A DNA stretch of 5,365 nt from an uncultured Collinsella sp. (GTDB lineage: Bacteria > Actinomycetota > Coriobacteriia > Coriobacteriales > Coriobacteriaceae): NCBI GenBank assembly GCA_902489955.1, contig CABUBY010000116.1:1-5365 (forward strand), written 5' to 3'. A model generated the notes under the pieces. It worked only from the letters and a program-made list of their open reading frames with translations. It was not told the DNA's origin and searched no databases. Every line of letters begins with the position of its first letter. Position 1 is the first letter of the stretch. The position numbers were made by a program, and so were the translations under genes. Positions 1 through 4,671 of this stretch are shown one piece after another.

Positions 1-601
1 CATCATGCCGCAGAAGAAGAATCCCGACTTTGCCGAGCTTATTCGCGGCAAGAGCGGCCGTGTGTATGGCAACCTGGTGCAGCTGCTCGTGACCATGAAG
101 GGCCTGCCGCTTGCTTATAACAAGGACTTGCAGGAGGACAAGGAGGGCGCGCTCGATACCGCCCATACGCTCATGCAGTGCCTGTCCGTTATGGCCGGTA
201 TGATTTCGACCTGGACTGTCAACGAGGATGCCATGGCGCGCGAGTGCGGCGTGGGGCACCTTGCCGCCACCGATGTTGCCGATTACCTGGCCAAGCGTGG
301 CCTGCCGTTCCGCGAGGCACACGCCGTGGTGGGCCATCTGGTCCTGATGTGTGAGAAGCGCGGCTGCAATCTTGAGGACCTGCCGTTTGAGGTGTTCCAG
401 GAGGCAAGCTCGCTCTTTGAGCACGACATTACCGAGGCGCTCGACATCCCGTCGATTGTCGCTGCACGCACGACCGAGGGCGGTACCGCCCCTGCCGCCG
501 TTGCCGTGCAGCTGCAGCGTGCCGAGGCACAGCTCGTGGCCGACGAGGGCGTGTTTGGATCGCTGACCAAGGTCGTCGAGATGGGCCACGGGATAAAGTA
601 A
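1..601 (+). CDS. argH: Argininosuccinate lyase, C-terminal part (5' truncated by window edge)
   Basis: This enzyme cleaves argininosuccinate into arginine and fumarate, the last step of arginine synthesis, in the cytoplasm. About 199 codons are present, in frame from base 2, and end at TAA 599-601. The family is usually about 460-480 residues, so the first 55-60% lies outside the window. The visible sequence opens inside the superfamily signature: I-MPQKKNPD, the core of the GSSxMPQKKNPD loop of the fumarase/aspartase/argininosuccinate lyase superfamily. The catalytic serine of that loop lies just before the window. Further family marks are KGLPLAYNKDLQEDKE about 32 residues on, then the ASL C-terminal domain block ATDVADYLAKRGLPFREAH, and GGTAPAAV near the end. 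The reading frame is intact. A terminator-like hairpin follows about 50 bases after the stop, suggesting this is the last gene of its transcript. Confidence 0.95.
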   Translation, partial: IMPQKKNPDFAELIRGKSGRVYGNLVQLLVTMKGLPLAYNKDLQEDKEGALDTAHTLMQCLSVMAGMISTWTVNEDAMARECGVGHLAATDVADYLAKRGLPFREAHAVVGHLVLMCEKRGCNLEDLPFEVFQEASSLFEHDITEALDIPSIVAARTTEGGTAPAAVAVQLQRAEAQLVADEGVFGSLTKVVEMGHGIK

Positions 602-652
602 GGGTTTGGCCGAAGCTGTTTTTGCCATTTATTGAGGAATCATTTTTTGCTT

Positions 653-686
653 TACGGACGTCTGCTGATGTGAGCGTCCGTATTTT
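653..686 (+). terminator. Possible Rho-independent terminator after argH
   Basis: An 8-bp perfect inverted repeat, TACGGACG (653-660) and CGTCCGTA (675-682), encloses a 14-nt loop and is followed by TTTTG. It lies 51 bases after the argH stop in the sense orientation. The loop is long and the T-run short, so it may be a leaky terminator. Confidence 0.5.
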
Positions 687-839
687 GTTGCTATGGGGGA
701 GGGGCTTGTCGAGAAGTTCTGTAGGACCTTTGGGCAGGTTGTGAAGGGGGTACGTTCGCGGGCGGCAACCGACCGTCTGCTCTGCTCGATGCGGTTGATG
801 GGCAGTCGGATGGTACTCTAATCGAGCTTCGAAACAGAA

Positions 840-868
840 GTGACACATATGGAACGCTTCAATAAATT
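840..868 (+). promoter_or_regulatory. Candidate distal ndk promoter
   Basis: GTGACA (840-845) matches the -35 consensus at 5 of 6 positions. After a 17-bp spacer comes TAAATT (863-868), which matches TATAAT at 4 of 6 and fits the actinobacterial TAnnnT form. Transcription would start near 875, inside the palindrome at 867-880, a placement typical of repressor control. Assigned by inspection only. Confidence 0.35.
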
Positions 869-884
869 GTAACGTTTCAATAAA
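853..884. repeat. Tandem 14-nt direct repeat with embedded operator-like palindrome
   Basis: AACGCTTCAATAAA (853-866) and AACGTTTCAATAAA (871-884) match at 13 of 14 positions with an 18-bp period. The second copy, joined to the preceding spacer, forms TTGTAACGTTTCAA (867-880). This is a palindrome around a central CG that is broken only at one symmetric pair (T870/T877). Palindromes centred on AACGTT are typical of LacI/GalR-family operators. The first copy is much less symmetric. The site overlaps the candidate -10 at 863-868 and lies just upstream of the candidate -35 at 895-900. The binding protein is unknown. Confidence 0.6.
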
Positions 885-894
885 CAGCTTTTTG

Positions 895-923
895 TTTAAC
901 TGCAGCTAAAACTCTGTTACGAT
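895..923 (+). promoter_or_regulatory. Candidate proximal ndk promoter
   Basis: TACGAT (918-923) matches TATAAT at 4 of 6 positions and fits the TAnnnT -10 form. TTTAAC (895-900) is a weak -35 (3 of 6) at 17-bp spacing. The predicted start near 930 would leave a leader of about 57 bases before ndk. Confidence 0.4.
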
Positions 924-986
924 GCAGTCCAGGCGGGTGCCGGAATGGGACTTGGGCACGCGCGAACCTACTTGAAAGGCTACCTT

Positions 987-1391
987 ATGGCTATCGAGAA
1001 GACCTTCATCATGATTAAGCCCGACGCCGTGCGCGACCGCAAGATCGGCGAGATTGTTGCTCGCATCGAGCGCAGCGGCCTTGTCATCGAGCGCATGGAG
1101 ATGACTACGCTCGAGCGCGCTACCGTCGAGGAGCACTACGCCCATCTGGCCGACAAGCCCTTCTTTGGCGGTCTCTGTGACTTTATGACGAGCGGTCCGG
1201 TCGTCAAGATGGTCGTTTCCGGTCTCTCCGCTGTTGCTAAGATGCGCACCCTCATGGGCGCTACTAATCCGCTTGACGCTGCTCCTGGTACCATCCGCGG
1301 CGACTTCGCTGTCGATGTCAACGCCAACGTGATCCACGGCTCCGACTGCCTGGAGAACGCCGAGATCGAGATCAAGCGCTTCTTTGGCTAA
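987..1391 (+). CDS. ndk: Nucleoside diphosphate kinase
   Basis: This enzyme transfers the gamma phosphate of ATP to other (d)NDPs through a phosphohistidine intermediate and so balances NTP and dNTP pools in the cytoplasm. The 134-residue product has near-usual family length and the whole active-site set. The phosphorylated histidine is His117 in NVIHGSD. Others are Lys11 (MIKPDAV), Tyr51, Phe59 (base stacking), Arg87, Thr93 (GATNP), Arg104 (GTIRGDF) and Asn114. The ATG at 987 is chosen because GAAAGG (974-979) sits 7 nt upstream and MAIEKTFIMIKPDA is the usual N-terminus. An in-frame ATG at 945 would add 14 residues foreign to the family. The gene is monocistronic, ended by a strong terminator at 1430-1466, and is preceded by an AT-rich control region with a tandem operator-like repeat. 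Confidence 0.97.
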   Translation: MAIEKTFIMIKPDAVRDRKIGEIVARIERSGLVIERMEMTTLERATVEEHYAHLADKPFFGGLCDFMTSGPVVKMVVSGLSAVAKMRTLMGATNPLDAAPGTIRGDFAVDVNANVIHGSDCLENAEIEIKRFFG

Positions 1392-1393
1392 AC

Positions 1394-1415
1394 CAGCTTT
1401 GACTCCTTAAAGCTG
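1394..1415 (+). other. Small hairpin directly after ndk
   Basis: CAGCTTT (1394-1400) and AAAGCTG (1409-1415) form a perfect 7-bp stem with an 8-nt loop, starting 3 bases after the ndk stop. No T-run follows, so it is not itself a terminator. It could protect the 3' end of the message or be incidental. Confidence 0.4.
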
Positions 1416-1429
1416 TTAGCGTGTGGCTT

Positions 1430-1466
1430 GGGCGCCGCGGAACTCCATCCGCGGCGCCCTTTTATT
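1430..1466 (+). terminator. Strong Rho-independent terminator of ndk
   Basis: A 12-bp perfect GC-rich stem, positions 1430-1441 pairing with 1448-1459 (GGGCGCCGCGGA / TCCGCGGCGCCC), encloses a 6-nt loop. TTTTATT follows immediately at 1460-1466. On the minus strand no T-run follows, so it acts mainly on ndk. Confidence 0.93.
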
Positions 1467-1480
1467 CCAAAATCTATGAA

Positions 1481-1515
1481 GGGGCCCGTTCGGTCATGAG
1501 TTCCGAGCGGGCCCC
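1481..1515 (-). terminator. Probable terminator of rpiB
   Basis: GGGGCCCGTTCGG (1481-1493) pairs with CCGAGCGGGCCCC (1503-1515), a 13-bp stem with one non-Watson-Crick position (T1489/G1507) and a 9-nt loop. It lies 28 bases beyond the rpiB stop. Read on the minus strand it is followed by TTCATAGATTTT, an interrupted T-run. On the plus strand no T-run follows. The position assigns it to rpiB, though it could also back up the ndk terminator. Confidence 0.7.
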
Positions 1516-1542
1516 TGCTGTTAGCTTGTGGCACTGAGATGT

Positions 1543-2010
1543 TTAGGCCTCGTCGACGACCTTGAGGCCGCGCGTGTGGTCGATCTCGTTGAGGAGGTTA
1601 ACGCGACGCTCGTGACGACCGCCCTCAAACTCGGCGTCGAGCCACTCGTCGACAATCATCTTGGCGAGCTCGGAGCCCACGACGCGGGCGCCAAAGGCGA
1701 GCACGTTGGTATTGTTGTGCATGCGGGAGAGCTTGGCGCTGAAGGGCTCGGAGCACACGACGGCGCGTACGCCCTCGACCTTGTTGGCAGCCAGGCTAAT
1801 CCCGACACCGGTGCCACAGATGAGGATGCCCAGGTCGACGTCACCGTTGGCAACGGCCTTACCCACCTTGTAGCCGGCGATGGGGTAGTCAAAGCTCTCG
1901 GAGGTGTCGGTGCCAAAGTTCACGACCTCGCAGCCGCGCTCCTTCAGGTGCTCGGAGATGATGTTCTTGAGCTCGACGGCGGCGTGGTCGTTACCGATAC
2001 CAATCTTCAT
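1543..2010 (-). CDS. rpiB: Ribose-5-phosphate isomerase B
   Basis: This enzyme interconverts ribulose 5-phosphate and ribose 5-phosphate in the non-oxidative pentose phosphate pathway, supplying ribose for nucleotides. It is a metal-independent cytoplasmic dimer. The 155-residue product matches RpiB along its length: GNDHAAVELK at the N-terminus (Asp8, His9), CGTGVGISLAANK with catalytic Cys65 and Thr67, VCSEPFSAKLSRMHNNTN with His98, NVLAFGARVVG, and the phosphate-binding GRHERR (Arg132, Arg136). These correspond to E. coli Cys66 and His99, offset by one. The start ATG (2010-2008) is supported by AGAGAGGAA (2025-2017) with 6-7 nt spacing and by the MKIGIGNDH N-terminus. The gene is convergent with ndk and divergent from the desulfidase gene. 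Some RpiB relatives prefer allose 6-phosphate, but the context has no allose genes. Confidence 0.96.
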   Translation of the reverse strand: MKIGIGNDHAAVELKNIISEHLKERGCEVVNFGTDTSESFDYPIAGYKVGKAVANGDVDLGILICGTGVGISLAANKVEGVRAVVCSEPFSAKLSRMHNNTNVLAFGARVVGSELAKMIVDEWLDAEFEGGRHERRVNLLNEIDHTRGLKVVDEA

Positions 2011-2070
2011 GAGTGGTTCCTCTCTGGTCCGTGCGGCGGAATTGCTAAAGGTTTTACCGCGTTCGACTGC

Positions 2071-2076
2071 ATGATA
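2071..2076 (-). promoter_or_regulatory. Candidate -10 element for rpiB
   Basis: Read on the minus strand, these bases give TATCAT, 5 of 6 matches to TATAAT, about 60 bases before the rpiB start. No good -35 lies at the right spacing. The palindrome at 2092-2107 covers where the -35 would be. TTGACC (2116-2111 on the minus strand) is a good -35 hexamer but too far away. Confidence 0.35.
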
Positions 2077-2091
2077 GCGCGACTTTTGTGG

Positions 2092-2120
2092 AAACGCTCG
2101 GGCGTTTTTTGGTCAAACGC
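2092..2120. repeat. Overlapping inverted repeats in the rpiB/desulfidase divergent region
   Basis: AAACGC (2092-2097) pairs with GCGTTT (2102-2107) around TCGG, and the T-run continues to 2110, so as plus-strand RNA it resembles a small terminator. GCGTTT can instead pair with a second AAACGC at 2115-2120, giving two mutually exclusive hairpins. No plus-strand gene lies between rpiB and this point, so a terminator role is not explained. As DNA, the 16-bp site AAACGCTCGGGCGTTT is 14/16 symmetric around CG and could be an operator at the rpiB -35 region. Confidence 0.5.
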
Positions 2121-2206
2121 TTTAGCATGCAACAAGACTAGCTTTTCATGTATTAATGCCGTCAGTTTGCGCTTGAACGCCGTCCGCCGGAACTTGGGTT
2201 GCGGTT

Positions 2207-2226
2207 TTTGATGCATTGTTATCAAA
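2207..2226. promoter_or_regulatory. Inverted repeat TTTGAT-N8-ATCAAA, possible operator
   Basis: A perfect 6+6 inverted repeat, TTTGAT (2207-2212) and ATCAAA (2221-2226), with an 8-bp centre overlaps the candidate -35 of the desulfidase gene. The half-sites resemble FNR/CRP-type half-sites, but the spacing is 8 rather than the 4 of the FNR consensus, so no family is assigned. Confidence 0.35.
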
Positions 2227-2245
2227 TAAAAGAGCTAATTATTTT
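2216..2245 (+). promoter_or_regulatory. Candidate promoter of the cysteine desulfidase gene
   Basis: TTGTTA (2216-2221, 4 of 6 to TTGACA) and TATTTT (2240-2245, 4 of 6 to TATAAT, TAnnnT form) are separated by 18 bp in the only AT-rich stretch before the gene. The predicted start near 2252 leaves a leader of about 30 bases. Tentative. Confidence 0.3.
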
Positions 2246-2281
2246 CGAGAGCCCTGTCCGTTATACAAGTAGGAGATACCT

Positions 2282-3601
2282 ATGCCTGCCGATTCTCTTC
2301 GCGATGCCGCGTTTTGCGATGTTTTGAACCGCGAGCTTGTCTGTGCACTCGGCTGCACCGAGCCCATTGCCGTTGCCTATGCAGCGGCGTTGGCGAGCCA
2401 GACGCTTGGTTGCGAACCCGATCATATGGATGTTGCCTGCTCGGGCAACATCATCAAGAACGTCAAGAGCGTGACCGTGCCCAACTCGGGTGGTATGCAC
2501 GGTATTGAGGCCGCGGCCGTGCTGGGTGCCGTGGGCGGCGACGCCAAGAGCGCGCTCGAGGTGCTCGAGAGCGTTAACGATGAAGACCGTGCACGCGTGG
2601 TCGAGCTCCTCGCCGACGCCGACTACTGCGATGTGTCGCTTGTCGAGGGCGTGCCCAACCTCTACATCAAGGTGACTGCGACGGCCGGGGGCCATACCGC
2701 GGTCGTCGAGATTACCGATCACCACACTAATGTCACGTGCCATACGCTCGACGGTATTCCGGTGTGCGGCAAGTCGGCGGGGGAGTGTGCCGCCTGCGCC
2801 GAGCGCGTGGTGGCCGAGCGTGCGGCGGATAAGGCCGACACGCCCATGTCGATTGAGTCCATCATTGACTTTATCGAGGACGGCGACATTGAGGACGCCC
2901 GCGCTGCCGTTGAGCGTCAGATTGAGCTGAATGGCGCGATCAGTGCCGAGGGCCTTGCGCACGCTTGGGGCGCCGAGGTGGGTCGTACGCTGCTGGGTGC
3001 TCGTGCCGATGACGTCGCCTGCCGTGCCCGTGCCCGTGCGGCCGCCGGGTCCGACGCCCGCATGAACGGCTGCGCGCTGCCGGTCGCCATTGTGTGCGGC
3101 TCGGGCAATCAGGGCATTACCTGCGCATTGCCCGTCATGGAGTATGCCGAGTACCTGCGTTGCGACCACGAGCGCCTGGTGCGCGCCGTGATGCTGTCCG
3201 ATCTGATCGCCGTGCATATCAAGAGCTATATTGGTGCGCTCTCGGCGTTTTGCGGTGCTATTTGCGCCGCGTGCGGCGCCGGCGCTGCGATTACCTGGCT
3301 GTGCGGTGGCACGCGCGAGCAGATTGGCGCGACGGTCTCGAATACGCTCGGTAACGTGGGCGGCATCGTGTGCGACGGCGCCAAGGCGAGCTGTGCCGCC
3401 AAGATCTCGGCTGCCGTCGATGCGGCGATTCTGGGCCATGATATGGCCATGCAGGGTCGCGGCTTCCGCGCCGGCGAGGGCCTGATCCAAGATACCGTTG
3501 AGCAGACAATCGCTAGCATGGGCTACGTAGGCCGTGTGGGTATGAAGGACACCGACGTCGAGATCCTCAACATCATGATCGGCAAAACCCAAGTGTGCTA
3601 G
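2282..3601 (+). CDS. L-cysteine desulfidase, Fe-S dependent (UPF0597 / YhaM-CyuA-like family)
   Basis: The 439-residue product belongs to the serine dehydratase alpha-domain superfamily, UPF0597/YhaM branch (family length about 435-440). Studied members use a [4Fe-4S] cluster to break L-cysteine into pyruvate, ammonia and sulfide. The N-terminal motif LGCTEPIAVAYAAA places Cys25 where Methanocaldococcus jannaschii desulfidase has its catalytic Cys25. Cys324, Cys364 and Cys371 keep the 40- and 7-residue spacing of that enzyme's cluster ligands (282, 322, 329). Other conserved blocks are CSGNIIKNVKSVTVPNSGG (53-71), GSGNQGI (273-279) and CDGAKASCAAK. It has 22 cysteines (5%), one of them C-terminal. 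No signal peptide or membrane segment is seen, so it should be cytoplasmic. AGGAG (2271-2275) lies 6 nt before the ATG. No cysteine transporter or regulator gene is adjacent. Serine dehydratase activity is the main alternative; many databases name such proteins that way. Confidence 0.9.
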   Translation: MPADSLRDAAFCDVLNRELVCALGCTEPIAVAYAAALASQTLGCEPDHMDVACSGNIIKNVKSVTVPNSGGMHGIEAAAVLGAVGGDAKSALEVLESVNDEDRARVVELLADADYCDVSLVEGVPNLYIKVTATAGGHTAVVEITDHHTNVTCHTLDGIPVCGKSAGECAACAERVVAERAADKADTPMSIESIIDFIEDGDIEDARAAVERQIELNGAISAEGLAHAWGAEVGRTLLGARADDVACRARARAAAGSDARMNGCALPVAIVCGSGNQGITCALPVMEYAEYLRCDHERLVRAVMLSDLIAVHIKSYIGALSAFCGAICAACGAGAAITWLCGGTREQIGATVSNTLGNVGGIVCDGAKASCAAKISAAVDAAILGHDMAMQGRGFRAGEGLIQDTVEQTIASMGYVGRVGMKDTDVEILNIMIGKTQVC

Positions 3602-4356
3602 GACAGTTCGTCGGCTATTTGGTGCTCGTAGAAGGCTTCTACTACGGCGTTGAATTCGCGGGCGAAGTCTTCCATGGTTCCGCGCCAGGTGGCTCGGCTG
3701 GGCTTGCCTTGGCCCACAAAGGCGGTTTGGATGCCGCAATCGGGGGACGGGAAGTCGCGTTTGGGATCGTTGCCCACCATAAGGACCTCGTGTGGCTCGA
3801 GCCCCATCACCTGAAGCTGCTCTAGATAGTAGGTAGCATCGGGCTTGCAGCGGGTGGTGTTTCCCATGTGCGTCACGAGTTCAAAGGGGGCGTCGGCCAG
3901 GTCGCCCCAGCCCATGCGGCACTCGATGGCCCCCTGGGGAAAGCTGGGGTTGGTAAAGAGCGCGCAACGCAGTCCAGCGTCCTGTACGGCCTGGAGCGCG
4001 GCGTGCGCGCCCGGCATAGCGTGGGCGTTAATGACATCGTCGTTCTTGTACGGAAGAACTTCGCGGTCATAGTAGGTAAACGCCTCGTAGATGAGGGGAT
4101 CGGAGAGGCAGATCCCGCATCGGCGCTCGACCTCTTCTTGGTAAAACTCAAGATTGGTGCGGTTGTCCGTGCCGCTGCGGCGATTGGCGTTGAGGTCGAC
4201 CAGGATGGTGCCGAGGCGTGCCATCGTGCCACCGCGGCTGCGGCGCCCGATATCCGCGAGCATCGAAGAGACATCCTTAAAATAGCGAAGGATGAACGCG
4301 TTGAGGTTGATGCTGAGAAGCGTCTCGTCCATATCGAAAACGACTGCTTTGAGCAC
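3598..4356 (-). CDS. HAD-superfamily hydrolase (subfamily I, probable phosphatase)
   Basis: The product is 252 residues from the GTG at 4356-4354. All HAD motifs are present: I, FDMDETLL with nucleophile Asp8 and Asp10; II, Thr135 in ALFTN; III, Lys171 in CKPDA; IV, VGNDPKRD with Asp197 and Asp201. About 120 residues between motifs I and II make a C1-type helical cap, as in subfamily I phosphatases and phosphoglycolate-type enzymes. After motif IV, FPSPDCGI replaces the commoner 'Dxx(A)A..GI' pattern. Substrate cannot be told from sequence. The GTG start is preferred because AGAAAGG (4370-4364) sits 7 nt upstream and MLKAVVFDMDETLL is a normal HAD N-terminus. An ATG at 4527 in frame would add 57 residues rich in codons rare for this genome (TTA, AGA, ATA, CTA). 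The 3' end overlaps the desulfidase gene by 4 bp; no terminator is visible. Confidence 0.88.
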   Translation of the reverse strand: MLKAVVFDMDETLLSINLNAFILRYFKDVSSMLADIGRRSRGGTMARLGTILVDLNANRRSGTDNRTNLEFYQEEVERRCGICLSDPLIYEAFTYYDREVLPYKNDDVINAHAMPGAHAALQAVQDAGLRCALFTNPSFPQGAIECRMGWGDLADAPFELVTHMGNTTRCKPDATYYLEQLQVMGLEPHEVLMVGNDPKRDFPSPDCGIQTAFVGQGKPSRATWRGTMEDFAREFNAVVEAFYEHQIADELS

Positions 4357-4362
4357 GCGGGC

Positions 4363-4370
4363 ACCTTTCT
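4363..4370 (-). promoter_or_regulatory. Ribosome binding site that sets the GTG start of the HAD gene
   Basis: Read on the minus strand this is AGAAAGGT, complementary to the 16S rRNA tail. The AGAAAGG part ends 7 nt before the GTG at 4356-4354. It is the best Shine-Dalgarno in the reading frame and favours the shorter product. Confidence 0.75.
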
Positions 4371-4511
4371 CGAAAAATCGATCTAGTATCGTTGGCTCCG
4401 GATACTTTACCCCAAAGCCGAATGCCTGGCTGGTTATCGTCAAGTTGCGGAGACGTGTGTTCATAAGATTACGAAAAAGTCTCCACACGAGTAAAATATC
4501 GCAGTTCACGC

Positions 4512-4540
4512 TTGAAATCGAACTCATTTCCCCGTAACCT
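4512..4540 (+). promoter_or_regulatory. Candidate rpsA promoter
   Basis: TTGAAA (4512-4517) matches TTGACA at 5 of 6. After 17 bp comes TAACCT (4535-4540), a TAnnnT-type actinobacterial -10. Transcription would start near 4547, giving an rpsA leader of about 125 nt. Confidence 0.45.
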
Positions 4541-4567
4541 ATACGAACGTGATTGCATAAGCGTCAC
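4538..4567 (-). promoter_or_regulatory. Candidate HAD-gene promoter
   Basis: Read on the minus strand, GTGACG (4567-4562, 4 of 6) and TATAGG (4543-4538, 4 of 6) are 18 bp apart. The start near 4531 would give a leader of about 175 nt to the GTG. It overlaps the candidate rpsA -10, so the two promoters would compete. Weak evidence. Confidence 0.28.
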
Positions 4568-4642
4568 ATTAGTATCTGTCGGCTCCCGAGTGTTCCTAAA
4601 CGTTGTGTGCTTGTCGCACCCTTCTGTAGGTCCTAGCAATCG

Positions 4643-4667
4643 GGGCCCCGTAGTTCGAAAGGGGTCC
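4643..4667 (+). promoter_or_regulatory. rpsA ribosome binding site inside a predicted hairpin
   Basis: The Shine-Dalgarno AAAGGGG (4658-4664) lies 7 nt before the TTG start at 4672. Its GGGG is part of a possible 7-bp stem: GGGCCCC (4643-4649) pairs with GGGGTCC (4661-4667), one G-U pair, 11-nt loop. Such a stem would limit ribosome access. Autogenous control is known for E. coli rpsA, though by a different leader. Folding judged by eye. Confidence 0.5.
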
Positions 4668-4671
4668 ACCT

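Larger units (their letters stand above)
602..986. other. argH-ndk intergenic region (385 bp)
   Basis: No gene can be confidently placed here. From left to right it holds the terminator-like hairpin after argH, a weak 42-codon ORF (693-821, + strand, no Shine-Dalgarno) and a GC-rich stretch with short imperfect inverted repeats (for example CCGA 769-772 with TCGG 806-809). From about 830 the sequence turns AT-rich and carries candidate promoters, a tandem 14-nt repeat and an operator-like palindrome, ending in the ndk leader. The abrupt change in base composition near 830 fits a control region for ndk. Confidence 0.7.
1412..1532. repeat. 16-nt direct repeat flanking the two convergent hairpins
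   Basis: GCTGTTAGCGTGTGGC (1412-1427) recurs as GCTGTTAGCTTGTGGC (1517-1532), 15 of 16 identical, 105 bp apart in the same orientation. One copy lies 20 nt past the ndk stop, the other about 10 nt past the rpiB stop. Together they bracket both terminator hairpins. Confidence 0.65.
2011..2281. other. Divergent control region between rpiB and the cysteine desulfidase gene
   Basis: These 271 bp must hold the promoters of both flanking genes. Near rpiB are a TATCAT -10 and the AAACGC/GCGTTT repeats. The middle (about 2120-2200) shows nothing clear. The last 75 bp before the desulfidase are AT-rich, with a candidate promoter and an inverted repeat. No ORF here has coding character. Confidence 0.65.
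4357..4671. other. Divergent region between the HAD gene and rpsA (315 bp)
   Basis: No gene is supported here. It holds the HAD ribosome binding site, interleaved inverted repeats at 4449-4489, back-to-back candidate promoters for both genes (4512-4567) and an rpsA leader of roughly 125 nt ending in a hairpin over the ribosome binding site. Short self-complementary bits in the leader include GTGC/GCAC (4607-4610 and 4616-4619), TAGGTCCTA (4628-4636) and CGGGGCCCCG (4641-4650). Confidence 0.7.

Noticed and set aside
717..729. TTCTGTAGGACCT resembling TTCTGTAGGTCCT in the rpsA leader (4622-4634)
   Set aside because: Twelve of 13 matching bases at this distance are expected several times by chance in a window this size.
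945..986. Upstream in-frame ATG for ndk
   Set aside because: It would add 14 residues not found in the family and lacks a spaced ribosome binding site, whereas the ATG at 987 has GAAAGG 7 nt before it.
1528..2211. 227-codon open frame on the plus strand across rpiB
   Set aside because: It lies antisense to the intact, well-conserved rpiB, has no Shine-Dalgarno, and its sequence (repeats of LGA, VDL) is what the complement of rpiB would give.
2207..2226. FNR box
   Set aside because: Half-sites TTGAT/ATCAA are right, but the spacing is 8 bp instead of 4, so an FNR call is not justified; kept only as an unassigned inverted repeat.
3628..3642. Palindrome GTAGAAGGCTTCTAC near the desulfidase/HAD junction as a terminator
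   Set aside because: It lies inside the HAD coding sequence, can form only a 5-bp stem with a 5-nt loop, and no T-run follows on either strand.
2261..3739. 492-codon open frame on the minus strand opposite the desulfidase gene
   Set aside because: It is a shadow of the real gene in a GC-rich codon pattern: composition is rich in Arg, His, Ala and Gly with no recognisable domain, and it also runs through the end of the HAD gene. The plus strand carries a fully conserved enzyme.
4357..4527. 57-residue N-terminal extension of the HAD protein from ATG 4527
   Set aside because: Codon use there is unlike the genes here (TTA, AGA, ATA, CTA, CGA), the ribosome binding site is poor, and HAD proteins normally begin a few residues before motif I.
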